Assembly: GCA_946497695.1 (NCBI GenBank)
Contig: CAMMLJ010000002.1
Span: 62,001 to 126,000 of the forward strand
Origin: an uncultured Clostridium sp.
GTDB taxonomy: Bacteria > Bacillota > Clostridia > TANB77 > CAG-508
Length of the DNA stretch: 64,000 bases
Direction of reading: 5' to 3'
The notes beneath the pieces were generated by a model. It was not told the origin of the DNA and ran no database searches. It saw only the letters and a list, made by a program, of their open reading frames with translations. This document shows, piece after piece, positions 41,562 through 50,634 of the stretch. Position numbers and translations under genes: made by a program. The stretch's first letter is position 1. The number at the start of each line of letters is the position of its first letter.

Positions 41562-43916
41562 TTGTTAGAAAAATTAGGAAAAGAAGAATTAATAGAAAGA
41601 TTAAAAGAATTAGAAAAAGAAAATAAAGAACTAAAAGAAAAATTGTATGGAAAATTAGACAGAAAAGTAGAAGAAAAAGAAATAAGTAAAGAGACAAAAG
41701 CTATTTCAACTGAAGAAAAAATAAAAATATTTATGGAAATATTTAAAGGGAGGACAGATATTTATGCAAAAAGGTGGACAAGTAGTACAACAGGAAAATC
41801 AGGGTATTCACCAGTATGTATAAATGAATTTAATACATATAAATGTGATAAACCAAGAGTTAAATGCAATAATTGTGGTTTTAGAGAGTTACAACCTTTA
41901 ACAGAAAATGTTATATTAAAACATTTACAAGGAAAAATAACTATAGGAATTTACCCATTATTACCGGGAGATTTATGTAATTTTCTAGCAATAGATTTTG
42001 ATAAAAAGACTTATGAGAAAGATGTATTAGCATTTTGGAATATATGTGATGAACTAAATATACCAATATATGTTGAAAAATCGCGATCTGGAAATGGAGC
42101 GCATGTATGGATATTTTTTGAAGAAAGTATGCCAGCAAATGTTGCTAGAAAAATGGGAAATATTCTTTTAACAAAAACGATGGAGAAAGAATCATTGGAT
42201 TTAGACTCATATGATAGGTTATTTCCAAACCAGGATACAATGCCTAAAGGTGGATTTGGCAATCTTATAGCATTACCTTTTCAGGGCGAAAGTAGCAAGA
42301 GTGGAAATACAGTTTTTGTAAATAAATATTTTGAGCCAGAAAAAAATCAATTTGAAATTTTGGAAAATATAAAAAGAATTAAAAGTGATGATGTTTATAA
42401 TTTTGTTAATAAATATAGGGAAGATGATTATAAAGAACCTGATGTAGAGCAGATAGAAGAAGATGAATTGCCTGAAAAAGAAAATTTAAGAGAAGCTAAA
42501 TTTGTAAATAATGTAGAATGTATATTTGATAATATGATTTATGTTAAAAAACTAAAATTGTTACCAAATGAAGTATCCTATTTAAAAAGATTAGCTAGTT
42601 TTACTAATCCAGAATTTTATGAAAAACAAAAATTAAGACTACCTATATATAAAACACCAAGAATCATAAGTTGTTTTGAGGAAGATGATAGATTTCTAAA
42701 ACTACCTAGAGGATGCATAGATAAAATTAAAGAAGTATGTGAAAAAAGCAATGTTAAATTAATTATAAAAGATACAAGAGAGGAAGGAATTAATACAGAT
42801 TATACATTTATAAGAAAACTAAATAAAAAGCAAGAAAATGTAAAAAATGAGTTATTAAAATATGAAACAGGAATATTATGTGCTACTACAGGTTTTGGAA
42901 AAACTGTTATAGGAGCTAAAATTATTTCAGAGTTAAAAACAAATACTTTGATTATAGTAAATAGAAATAATTTATTAGAACAATGGAAAGAAAGGTTATC
43001 TTATTTCTTAAATATAAATAAAAAAGAAATAGGACAAATTGGAGCGAGTAAAGAAAATTTAAATGGTAAATTAGATGTAGCTAGCTTTCAATCGTTAGCT
43101 AAGAAAGACAATTTAGATGAGATAGTTAAGGATTATGGGCTTGTTATAATAGATGAATGTCATCATGTTGCAGCATTTAGTTTTGAAAAGGTATTAAAAG
43201 CTATAAGAAGTAAATATGTATATGGGTTAACAGCAACACCTACAAGAAAAGATGGATGGCATAAAATTATTTATATGCAATGTGGAGACATAAGAGTTAG
43301 AGTAGCAAATCGCGAATTAAAACAAAATAAAGAAATGGAACATGTAGTAATTGTAAAGAGTACAGGTTATAAATATATTTCTACTGAAGAAAAAGACAAA
43401 ACACAAATTTCAGAAATCCTAAATGACATGTGTCATAATATATTTAGGAATAATATGATAGTTCAAGATATAAAGAGATGTGTTTTAGAGGGTAGAATTC
43501 CTATTGTTTTAACAGAAAGGGTAGAACATTTGAAAATATTAAAAGAAGAATTAGATAGTATAAATGTTCCAGTTGTTATTTATAAAGGCGCAATGGGAAA
43601 GAAAAAAGCAAAAGAAATTCGAGACATTATTGATGAAGCTGATAAAAATAATAAACCAAGAATAATATTGGCGACAAGTAGTTCTATAGGAGAAGGTTTT
43701 GATGATAGTAGATTAGATACACTATTTTTGACCATGCCAGTTTCATGGAAAGGAAGAATCTTGCAATATGTAGGAAGACTTCACCGAGAACATGAAGATA
43801 AAAGTAAAGTAATTGTTTATGATTATTTGGATAATATGAAAGTTTTAGAAAAAATGTATTTTAGAAGAATAAAAGGATATAAGATTGCTGGATATGAGAT
43901 TATAGAAGAAGCATAA
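41562..43916 (+). CDS. AEP primase-SF2 helicase fusion (TOTE-type conflict protein)
   Basis: 784 residues in one chain. A coiled-coil start (GKEELIERLKELEKENKELK) and a zinc knuckle (CDKPRVKCNNCGF, about 92-104) lead into an archaeo-eukaryotic primase domain: LAIDFDKKTY (about 144, catalytic acids), KSRSGNGAHVWIFF (about 172-185, the sxH signature) and PKGGFGNLIALPFQG (about 228-242). The second half is an SF2 helicase: ATTGFGKTVIGAK (about 441), IIDECHHV, GLTATPTRKDG and YVGRLHREH. Such fusions are the core of TOTE-type conflict systems thought to act on invading nucleic acid. TTG 41562 behind AAGGAGGG. Confidence 0.85.
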   Translation: MLEKLGKEELIERLKELEKENKELKEKLYGKLDRKVEEKEISKETKAISTEEKIKIFMEIFKGRTDIYAKRWTSSTTGKSGYSPVCINEFNTYKCDKPRVKCNNCGFRELQPLTENVILKHLQGKITIGIYPLLPGDLCNFLAIDFDKKTYEKDVLAFWNICDELNIPIYVEKSRSGNGAHVWIFFEESMPANVARKMGNILLTKTMEKESLDLDSYDRLFPNQDTMPKGGFGNLIALPFQGESSKSGNTVFVNKYFEPEKNQFEILENIKRIKSDDVYNFVNKYREDDYKEPDVEQIEEDELPEKENLREAKFVNNVECIFDNMIYVKKLKLLPNEVSYLKRLASFTNPEFYEKQKLRLPIYKTPRIISCFEEDDRFLKLPRGCIDKIKEVCEKSNVKLIIKDTREEGINTDYTFIRKLNKKQENVKNELLKYETGILCATTGFGKTVIGAKIISELKTNTLIIVNRNNLLEQWKERLSYFLNINKKEIGQIGASKENLNGKLDVASFQSLAKKDNLDEIVKDYGLVIIDECHHVAAFSFEKVLKAIRSKYVYGLTATPTRKDGWHKIIYMQCGDIRVRVANRELKQNKEMEHVVIVKSTGYKYISTEEKDKTQISEILNDMCHNIFRNNMIVQDIKRCVLEGRIPIVLTERVEHLKILKEELDSINVPVVIYKGAMGKKKAKEIRDIIDEADKNNKPRIILATSSSIGEGFDDSRLDTLFLTMPVSWKGRILQYVGRLHREHEDKSKVIVYDYLDNMKVLEKMYFRRIKGYKIAGYEIIEEA

Positions 43917-43924
43917 AATATTTT

Positions 43925-43963
43925 AAAGTGGACAATGAAAATTCAAATTGCCCACTTTATTTT
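43925..43963. terminator. bidirectional terminator between convergent genes
   Basis: AAAGTGGACAAT (43925-43936) pairs with ATTGCCCACTTT (43947-43958) with one mismatch, followed by TATTTT on the plus strand and preceded by TTTTA on the other. Confidence 0.7.
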
Positions 43964-43968
43964 ATATG

Positions 43969-44259
43969 TTATGAATTTAAAGCATTAGCAATAAATTTAA
44001 TAACATCATTAATTCCAGTCGTATAATATTTTTCATTCCAATAAACACAATGAGTTAATAACTCTTCTCTAAAATTATCAAGAATATCAGAAATATAATC
44101 AGAATCTTTATCTGGAATAATATCAAGAATCTTTTCACAAAAAGTATCATAATTAAGAGCGTGTTTTTTATTTTCGTCAGTTAAATTAATTTTCAATTTT
44201 TCAAATCTAAATTCTATCCAATCTTTTAATAATTCATCATCCTTATCATTTGAATTCAT
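43969..44259 (-). CDS. 96-aa protein of unknown function
   Basis: Not recognised. A helical, acidic protein (MNSNDKDDELLKDWIEFRFEKL...) with a C-terminal VYWNEKYYTTGINDVIKFIANAL resembling the repeat ends of small mobile-element proteins. No ribosome site precedes ATG 44259; a TTG at 44298 lies only 2 nt behind GAGG and would add 13 residues. Its 3' end meets the terminator shared with the primase-helicase gene. It may be the last host gene before the integrated element or its first. Confidence 0.5.
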   Translation of the reverse strand: MNSNDKDDELLKDWIEFRFEKLKINLTDENKKHALNYDTFCEKILDIIPDKDSDYISDILDNFREELLTHCVYWNEKYYTTGINDVIKFIANALNS

Positions 44260-44298
44260 ACTATTAAAACAACAAAAACATTTTCTATTTATAATCAA

Positions 44299-44868
44299 AA
44301 CCTCTATAAATCTAAATGAATTACAAAATTTTCTTCAAAAATTTTGCATACTTAGACTGTAGCAAACAAGCTTTAACAGTCTGAATAATTGGGCTCGAAA
44401 TGGGCACACAACTGCCCAAAAATGAACCAAAATCACATAAATTTACAAAGTCAAAAAATTGGGCACATCAAATATACCAACAAATACAGCTCGAAACTAG
44501 ATTTACCAATGCTTTGCGAGCTTTACTCATAACTCTAAGGTGAGTTTGAAATAATTTCACTTTATAATTTTGGCTTAATCGTTACAGCTTGAGTGGTTGT
44601 AGTGTTTTTTTCTATTCCTCAATTAGTTAACAATAATGACTAAAAATAGGCGTTTTATGTGAAATTGGGGAAAAGTTGGGGAAGAAAATCTCCCAAAACG
44701 TTTATATTTCTAATAAAAATCCAGTAAAAGACTATGGGAAACCTAATTTTATAAATAGTAGTCTTTTACGTTACACATATAATCGTTGGAACAAAATCAA
44801 AAATTTTGACAACGATTTATTTTTATCGTGAAAAGTCTAATGACTTTAGTGAAATCTGAAAAAAGATT
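44299..44868. other. non-coding left flank of the integrase (probable attachment region)
   Basis: 570 bp without a convincing gene. It holds AGACTGT/ACAGTCT arms (44354-44382), repeated TTGGGC(ACA) and GGGCACA words (44390-44470, some inverted), TTGGGGAA repeats near 44665-44685, and a perfect 11-bp GTAAAAGACTA hairpin (44724-44769). The 3' side of a tyrosine integrase gene is the usual place for att core and arm sites, and the short repeats fit integrase arm sites. The core cannot be fixed because the other end is outside the window. Confidence 0.45.
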
Positions 44869-46068
44869 TTAGACTAATTTTTGTTGTGGCAGTAGCAAGT
44901 TTTCTAAAGCATTTCCTGCATTTCTATTATGAGAAATAATAGGATGCACATAGAAATTAAATGTTGTTGTAATTTGTGCATGTCCAAGTCTTGCTGCTAC
45001 AACTGCTACATCAATATTTTGTGATATTAAAAGTGTAGCATTTGTGTGTCTTAATCCGTGAAAATTAATTACAGGTAGTCCTATTTGACCAACATATTTT
45101 ACAAACCATTTGCTTATTGTAGAAGGGTGCATAGGTTTGCCATCAGATTGTACAAATAACCTATTAGAATCAGTCCATAATTCACCATAGAACGATTTTT
45201 GTTCATCATACCATAACTTATATTGCTCAAGTAGAGAAACAACGAAATCAGGAATTGCAACTTCTCTGATAGAACTTTCTGTTTTAGGTGTTTTTGTAAA
45301 TACACCTTTGTCAGCTAAATATTGGCTAGAACGATTTATACTAACAATTCCTGTTTTTAAATCAATATCTTGCCATTCTAATCCCATTAATTCACCTAAA
45401 CGAACACCAGTAAATATTGTTAATATGATTGCAACTTTGTATTTAATTTGTTCTTCACCAAGTTCGGTTAAATTTTCTAGTAGTATTTTACATTGTTCAT
45501 CATCATAATATCTTCTTTTAGGTTTCATTGCTTTAGGTGGTTGAACTCTTTCTGCAGGATTACATACAATTAATTGCCAATATATAGCTTTGTGTAGCAT
45601 TGCACGAAGTAGTCTATGATGCTCTAATATTGTCTTACCAGATAAAGGTTTTATTGTTTTCTTACCATTATTACTCTTCTTCCTAACTAATTGTGTATCT
45701 CTACTTAGTAAATCATAAAATTGCATAATATCTGTAGGTTTAATTTTGTTAATATAGAAATGTCCAAAGTAGGGAAGAATTCTTGTTTCTAACATTCTGC
45801 AATATCTTTTATATGTTGAAGGTGCAAGTTCTTTTGAACCATAATCTCTTTTCCATATTTCAGTGAATTCAGAAAATTTAAGAGATTTTCCTTCAATTAC
45901 AAGACCGTTTTGAACATCAGCAACAAATTTAGCAAGTTCTATTTGAGCATCTTTTTTTGTTCCGTGTATTGTTTTTGTATGCTTAATTATATTTCCATTT
46001 AAGTCATAGCCATTTGTACATACTAACCTGTAACTATCTTTTCCTCTTTTTTCAATACTCCCAGCCAT
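44869..46068 (-). CDS. tyrosine site-specific integrase
   Basis: 399 residues of the phage/Tn916 integrase class. An N-terminal AP2-like arm-binding segment (MAGSIEKRGKDSYRLVCTNGYD), a SAM-like core-binding domain (KFSEFTEIWKRDYG...) and the catalytic domain with Arg in TGVRLGELMGLEW, HGLRHTNATLL (HxxR) and LGHAQITTTFNFYVHP, whose last segment has His and the nucleophile Tyr. ATG 46068 is preferred over GTG 46080 because AAAGGAGG is then properly spaced. It integrates and, with Xis, excises the element. Confidence 0.93.
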   Translation of the reverse strand: MAGSIEKRGKDSYRLVCTNGYDLNGNIIKHTKTIHGTKKDAQIELAKFVADVQNGLVIEGKSLKFSEFTEIWKRDYGSKELAPSTYKRYCRMLETRILPYFGHFYINKIKPTDIMQFYDLLSRDTQLVRKKSNNGKKTIKPLSGKTILEHHRLLRAMLHKAIYWQLIVCNPAERVQPPKAMKPKRRYYDDEQCKILLENLTELGEEQIKYKVAIILTIFTGVRLGELMGLEWQDIDLKTGIVSINRSSQYLADKGVFTKTPKTESSIREVAIPDFVVSLLEQYKLWYDEQKSFYGELWTDSNRLFVQSDGKPMHPSTISKWFVKYVGQIGLPVINFHGLRHTNATLLISQNIDVAVVAARLGHAQITTTFNFYVHPIISHNRNAGNALENLLLPQQKLV

Positions 46069-46119
46069 TACCTTTTTCACCTCCTTTCAGGCATAACTAT
46101 GAGTGGGAGAGGATAATAT

Positions 46120-46164
46120 ATTGTTAACTGAAGATATTATACTATAATTGTTAACAATATGCAA
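46120..46164 (-). promoter_or_regulatory. integrase promoter with GTTAAC operators
   Basis: On the minus strand, TTGCAT (46164-46159), a 17-bp spacer and TATAAT (46141-46136). The spacer starts with a perfect 12-bp palindrome ATTGTTAACAAT (46147-46158); a second half-site ATTGTTAAC (46120-46128) lies just past the -10 at the start site. The same word recurs upstream of the excisionase at 50454-50554. Confidence 0.75.
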
Positions 46165-46201
46165 GGGATAGAGAAAAGAAACTAAAAAAGTATTTGTCGA
46201 A

Positions 46202-46253
46202 TTTTGTAACGTTTTGTAAAAGTATTGAGAATATAAAGGTTTTTTGTTATAAT
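46202..46253 (+). promoter_or_regulatory. Gabija promoter with direct repeats
   Basis: TTGAGA (46225-46230), a 17-bp spacer and TATAAT (46248-46253). Just upstream, TTTTGTAA occurs twice exactly 10 bp apart (46202-46209 and 46212-46219), one helical turn, as for binding of a protein dimer or pair. Confidence 0.6.
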
Positions 46254-46272
46254 TTCAAAAGAGGTGGATATG

Positions 46273-47925
46273 ATGAATATAACAAAAGTTAAAATAAATA
46301 ACTTTAAAACACTAAGAAAATTTGAATTTGAACCATATAGTGGAATGAATATATTAGTAGGTAATAATAACGAAGGAAAATCCACTATTTTTGAAGCAAT
46401 TCACTTAGCACTAACAGGTTATTATAGAGGAAAATATATAAGAAATTCTGTTACTCAAGATATTTTTAATGAGGAATGTGTAAATGATTATGTTTCTAAA
46501 ATAAACACTGAAAAAAATACTCCTTTGCCTAAATTAAATATAGAATTATTTTTTGATTCTGCTCCAGAACTATTAGGAATTAACAATTCTGAACAAGAAG
46601 ATAAGCCATCAATTAATTTTTCTATCGAATTTGATAGTAGTTTTGAAAAAGAATATGAAGAGTTTGTAGAAAAAGGAAATATTACAACGTTACCAATAGA
46701 ATATTACAAAATATCATGGCATTGTTCAGCAAATGATGATAATGAAATGACCACAAGATCTATACCAATTAAATCAGTTTTGATAGATACATCAGATTCA
46801 AATTTAAGAAATAGCTCTGATACATGTATATCAAAAATAATAAAAGAAAAGTTAGAAGAGACAGAAATAATAGATATTTCTCAAACATATAGAAGTGTAA
46901 GAGATGAATTTATTAATAGTACTACTATAAAAAACATTAATGAGAGATTAACAAAAGAAGATCATCTTATGGGTAATACTATACAAATGGATATAGAAAT
47001 GTTAAATAAAAACGAATGGGAAAAATCAATTATAACTAAAATTAATTCTACACCATTTGAGAATGTAGGAAAAGGAGAACAAGCTACATTAAAAATAGAA
47101 TTATCACTTAAAAATCCTAAAGCAGAGAAAGCAGGAATAATATTACTAGAAGAGCCGGAGAATCATTTGACATATTCAAAATTGAGTAGGTTGTTAAATG
47201 ATATAGAAAAAGTAGGTAGCAGCAAGCAGATATTTGTGACAACGCACAGTAGCTTTGTTGCAAATAAATTAGGTCTAAAAAAGCTAATATTATTAAAAAA
47301 ACAAAATACTATGAAGTTTAGTGATTTGAGTGAGGATACACAGGATTTTTTTATGAAAAAGCCTGGTTATGATACATTAAGATTTTTATTATGTGCAGAG
47401 GCAATTTTAGTGGAAGGAGATGCGGATGAATTAGTTGTCCAAAGAGCATATAAAGATAAATATAGCAAATTACCAATAGAAGATGAAATAGATATAATAT
47501 CTGTAGGAACTACTTTTTTACGTTTTTTGGAAATAGCAGAAAAACTTGAAAAACAAACAGTTGTTGTAACAGATAATGATGGAGATATAAGAGCACTAGA
47601 AAGAAAATATTCGAATTATATCGGAAAAAATTCCAAGGAGTATATAAATATTTGTTATGACAATAAAATGCATACAAATCAAGGTAGTCTAGTAGCAAAG
47701 AACGGAGGAAAGTTTAATTATGATACATTAGAACCTTGTATAGTTAGAGCTAATTCTCTAGAAAAAATAAATAAAATTTTGAATAAAAATTATACATCAG
47801 ATGATGATTTAATAGAATATATGATAAAAAACAAAACAGATTGTGCTTTAAAAATTTTTAATGCAAAAGAAAATATTAATTATCCAAATTATATTAAGAA
47901 GGCGATAGGTGATTATGGAGAATAA
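46273..47925 (+). CDS. gajA: GajA-like ATP-dependent OLD nuclease
   Basis: 550 residues (ATG 46273, behind GAGGTGG). Walker A GNNNEGKSTIFEA (about 31-43), the ABC signature-like VGKGEQATLKIELS and Walker B IILLEEPENHLTY form the OLD-type ATPase, followed by the switch TTHSS. The C-terminal TOPRIM nuclease shows AILVEGDADELVVQ (Glu, about 381) and VVVTDNDGDIRALER (Asp motif, about 432). Gabija GajA is the nuclease triggered by nucleotide depletion in phage infection. Paired with the next gene, overlapping by 11 nt. Confidence 0.87.
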   Translation: MNITKVKINNFKTLRKFEFEPYSGMNILVGNNNEGKSTIFEAIHLALTGYYRGKYIRNSVTQDIFNEECVNDYVSKINTEKNTPLPKLNIELFFDSAPELLGINNSEQEDKPSINFSIEFDSSFEKEYEEFVEKGNITTLPIEYYKISWHCSANDDNEMTTRSIPIKSVLIDTSDSNLRNSSDTCISKIIKEKLEETEIIDISQTYRSVRDEFINSTTIKNINERLTKEDHLMGNTIQMDIEMLNKNEWEKSIITKINSTPFENVGKGEQATLKIELSLKNPKAEKAGIILLEEPENHLTYSKLSRLLNDIEKVGSSKQIFVTTHSSFVANKLGLKKLILLKKQNTMKFSDLSEDTQDFFMKKPGYDTLRFLLCAEAILVEGDADELVVQRAYKDKYSKLPIEDEIDIISVGTTFLRFLEIAEKLEKQTVVVTDNDGDIRALERKYSNYIGKNSKEYINICYDNKMHTNQGSLVAKNGGKFNYDTLEPCIVRANSLEKINKILNKNYTSDDDLIEYMIKNKTDCALKIFNAKENINYPNYIKKAIGDYGE

Positions 47926-49054
47926 ATTAATAATAGCTGGAGCAGGTACAGGGAAAACAAAATATTTAATAGATAGAGCCATAGAAATAAAAGAAAGAGT
48001 CTTAATAACCACATTTACCATTAATTGCAAGAATGAAATTATAGACAAGATTATTAAACGAAAAGGATATGTTCCTAAAAATATAAATGTACAAACATGG
48101 TTTTCAGTATTACTTCAGCATGGAGTAAAGCCATATAAAAGAACATTTAAAATTAATAATGTAAAAGGTGTTAATATGACACAAGGCAGATCTGGATTAA
48201 GATATCGAGGAAAAAGAGGTCCTGTGTATTGGGGAGAAGAAAACTTTGATAAATTTTATTTTGACTCTAATAATAACATATATACAGATAAACTATCTAA
48301 ATTAGTTATAAGAATAGATAATGAAACACATGGAAAAGTAATAGATAGATTGACATCGATTTATAATAATATATTTTTAGATGAAGTACAAGATATGGCG
48401 GGATATGATTTAGAATTTATAAAAAGATTGATGAATTCAAATTCAAATATTATTTTAGTTGGAGATCCAAGACAGACTGTTTATAAGACACATTATGAAC
48501 AAAAATATAAAAAGTATTCAGATGGTAATATTGAAAACTTTATAAGAGAAGAATGTAAAAAAATAGAGTGTGATGTAGATAATACAACATTAAATAGATG
48601 TTATAGATGTCATAAAGATATAATTACTTTTGTAAATAATTTTTATAATGATTTCACTCCAATGAAATCTACAGAAATCGAAGAAAAGGAACATCAAGGA
48701 GTCTTTACTATAAAGAAAAGTCAAATTGAAGAATATATAAGAAAATATAATCCAGTTCAAATTATTTATGATTCAAGAACTATCACTAGTAAACTTTCAC
48801 AGACAATTACTATGGGAAAATCAAAAGGAGCAACTTATAATAGAGTATTACTATATCCTACAGGAGAATTCAAAAATTATATTATAAATGGAAATGCAAG
48901 CATTAATATTGGAACTAAAAACAAATTATATGTAGGAATGACAAGACCTATAAATAGTTTAACATTTGTAATTGACGATGATAATAATGCTTTTCGGATT
49001 AAAAAATGGTTTGGAAGAGGTTTAGAAAATGATACAAAGAAATTCATTATTTAA
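47915..49054 (+). CDS. gajB: GajB-like UvrD-type helicase
   Basis: 379 residues. Walker A IIAGAGTGKTKYLID (about 6-20), motif II FLDEVQDMAGYDLEF (about 153), motif III LVGDPRQTVYKTHY (about 183), motif IV-like NRCYRCHKDIITFVN and C-terminal KLYVGMTRPINSLTFVI (motif VI). Shorter than the roughly 490-residue Bacillus GajB; some subdomain insertions are missing. Starts inside the last codons of gajA (ATG 47915, or GTG 47909), so the pair is one transcription unit. Confidence 0.82.
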   Translation: MENKLIIAGAGTGKTKYLIDRAIEIKERVLITTFTINCKNEIIDKIIKRKGYVPKNINVQTWFSVLLQHGVKPYKRTFKINNVKGVNMTQGRSGLRYRGKRGPVYWGEENFDKFYFDSNNNIYTDKLSKLVIRIDNETHGKVIDRLTSIYNNIFLDEVQDMAGYDLEFIKRLMNSNSNIILVGDPRQTVYKTHYEQKYKKYSDGNIENFIREECKKIECDVDNTTLNRCYRCHKDIITFVNNFYNDFTPMKSTEIEEKEHQGVFTIKKSQIEEYIRKYNPVQIIYDSRTITSKLSQTITMGKSKGATYNRVLLYPTGEFKNYIINGNASINIGTKNKLYVGMTRPINSLTFVIDDDNNAFRIKKWFGRGLENDTKKFII

Positions 49055-49354
49055 AATGGGAATGCTTGAACATTTTTTGATTTAACTTATTTGAATAAAT
49101 AGTGTATATAGTAAATATAATTAGATTATGAGTAGATTGTTAAAATAAAAAAAGAGTTCGCATAATCCTTTTTACGCAGAAATACAATTATAAAAAATAA
49201 AGGGCTATAAAAAAGCCCTTTTAAAATTCTATAAATAAAGTTAATTTTTTTATTTGAATAAATTTGCCACTACTTGACCATAAAATTTACTTTGTAATAT
49301 TAAAATAGATCTATTTATAACACGACTTCAGAATAATTTAAAGATTATACACAG
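49055..49354. other. intergenic region with bidirectional terminator
   Basis: A terminator at 49199-49224 (AAAGGGCT with AGCCCTTT, A-rich before and T-rich after) serves both the Gabija unit and the convergent DUF6076-like gene. The rest is AT-rich with no gene or repeat seen. Confidence 0.7.
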
Positions 49355-50443
49355 TTATTTGTTTTCATCTAACCATTTATCAAATTCATCATAAGTTTTT
49401 ATTCCTTTTTTTATATCATTTATAAAAGTGCGAGTTTCTTTCTTCCATTTTTCATATTGTGATTGAACAGAGTCAATATCAGAATTCCTTTTAACATTCA
49501 TTCTTTTTTTTGCATAAATATTTCTATATCTTTTATATACAGGATTATGGGCTTCTTTTTTCTTTTGAGAAAGTAGGCTTCCAAGTTGTTTACAAGTTTT
49601 ATTATCTTCAAATATATTATCACAATATACAGTATTATTTTTGTTTGATAAAAAATATTTACCACAATTTTTACACTTCTTTATATAGGTATTAGTGATA
49701 AAAGTTAAATTATATAAAGTAATATATAAGGCTGAAAAGATACTTTGACATTTATAATAGTTATCATTAGTTAGTTTTTTTCCATTAGGATCATATTCTA
49801 TAATTCTTTTAATATATTGCTTCTCAGTTCTTGGCTTTGTAGAATGAAACTCATTAGGATAATTAAAAGTAAAACTTGGCTGATTATCTAGTTCCATTGA
49901 AAGTCTGAGAAAATCTTTATTAAAAATAGAAGTTAAATAAAATCTTTGTTGAAAATTAAGTGGTTTTAAATCTTCTCGTTCCTCTATATTATAAATATAT
50001 TCTACAACATTTCTGAATATTTTCTGAAATCTTTTTACTTTTGACTTATCTGTTTTATATATTTTCTTGCTTAGTGAAACAACTTTGTCAGAAGGATAGC
50101 TTGGAATAGATTCCAATTCATAGAATTCATCAGTAGTTAATTTATCATAATATTTTCCAAAATATTTTGTAAAATATATAAAATAATCCTTAAATTCATC
50201 AAAGTTAAAGTTCAAAAATTCTATCAAGGTGCTTCCGATAGGTAAAGTATAACTAGTTGTGCCTAAATCAAAATTTTTATTTATTTTATTAAGATTATCA
50301 TTATACCCAAATAAGTTAACATTATTGTTATATAAATCATCTTCAGTATTAAAATAGCAAATTGATGAAAAAAATAAATATTCTTCTTGCTTAAATAAGT
50401 CCAAAATTAAAGTTATATCATTTAAATTAGTCTCAAAACTCAT
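49355..50443 (-). CDS. DUF6076-like zinc-binding protein
   Basis: 362 residues, soluble. The long N-terminal part is unknown; the C-terminal third has a zinc-binding segment KKCKNCGKYFLSNKNNTVYC and a fourth cysteine in NKTCKQLGS, then a basic helix (HNPVYKRYRNIYAKKRM). This order is the one of DUF6076 proteins, frequent on integrative elements; function unknown. AAGGAGG precedes ATG 50443, and that ribosome site overlaps an operator-like TTGTTAACAA. It is divergent from the excisionase/replication genes. Confidence 0.65.
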   Translation of the reverse strand: MSFETNLNDITLILDLFKQEEYLFFSSICYFNTEDDLYNNNVNLFGYNDNLNKINKNFDLGTTSYTLPIGSTLIEFLNFNFDEFKDYFIYFTKYFGKYYDKLTTDEFYELESIPSYPSDKVVSLSKKIYKTDKSKVKRFQKIFRNVVEYIYNIEEREDLKPLNFQQRFYLTSIFNKDFLRLSMELDNQPSFTFNYPNEFHSTKPRTEKQYIKRIIEYDPNGKKLTNDNYYKCQSIFSALYITLYNLTFITNTYIKKCKNCGKYFLSNKNNTVYCDNIFEDNKTCKQLGSLLSQKKKEAHNPVYKRYRNIYAKKRMNVKRNSDIDSVQSQYEKWKKETRTFINDIKKGIKTYDEFDKWLDENK

Positions 50444-50453
50444 AAAAACCTCC

Positions 50454-50554
50454 TTGTTAACAATTATTAATAGTTATTTTATAAAAGTTCTATTGATAAC
50501 TAAAAAATACAATACATATTGATTAACAATTTAAATTATAGTACTATTGTTAAC
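50454..50554. promoter_or_regulatory. divergent control region with GTTAAC operators
   Basis: Sites: TTGTTAACAA (50454-50463), ATTGATAAC (50492-50500, variant), ATTAACAAT (50522-50530) and ATTGTTAAC (50546-50554). The plus-strand promoter is TTGATT (50519-50524), 17 bp, TACTAT (50542-50547), so operator copies cover its -35 and its -10/start. It drives the excisionase-replication genes to the right; the DUF6076-like gene reads left. Confidence 0.65.
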
Positions 50555-50599
50555 AGAAGTCAACACTTCAAATTAAATAAAACAACAGGAGGTGATTTT

Positions 50600-50632
50600 A
50601 TGGAATTATCAAAATACAAAGAACAACACTAA
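50600..50632 (+). CDS. 10-codon leader frame before the excisionase
   Basis: ATG 50600 has an excellent GGAGGTGA ribosome site but reads MELSKYKEQH and stops at TAA 50630-50632, two bases before the excisionase ATG. If the frame from 50600 shifted by one base it would run straight into the excisionase (via RTTLTMKEAAEYLG). So this is either a coupling leader or a frameshift scar. Confidence 0.5.
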   Translation: MELSKYKEQH

Positions 50633-50634
50633 CA

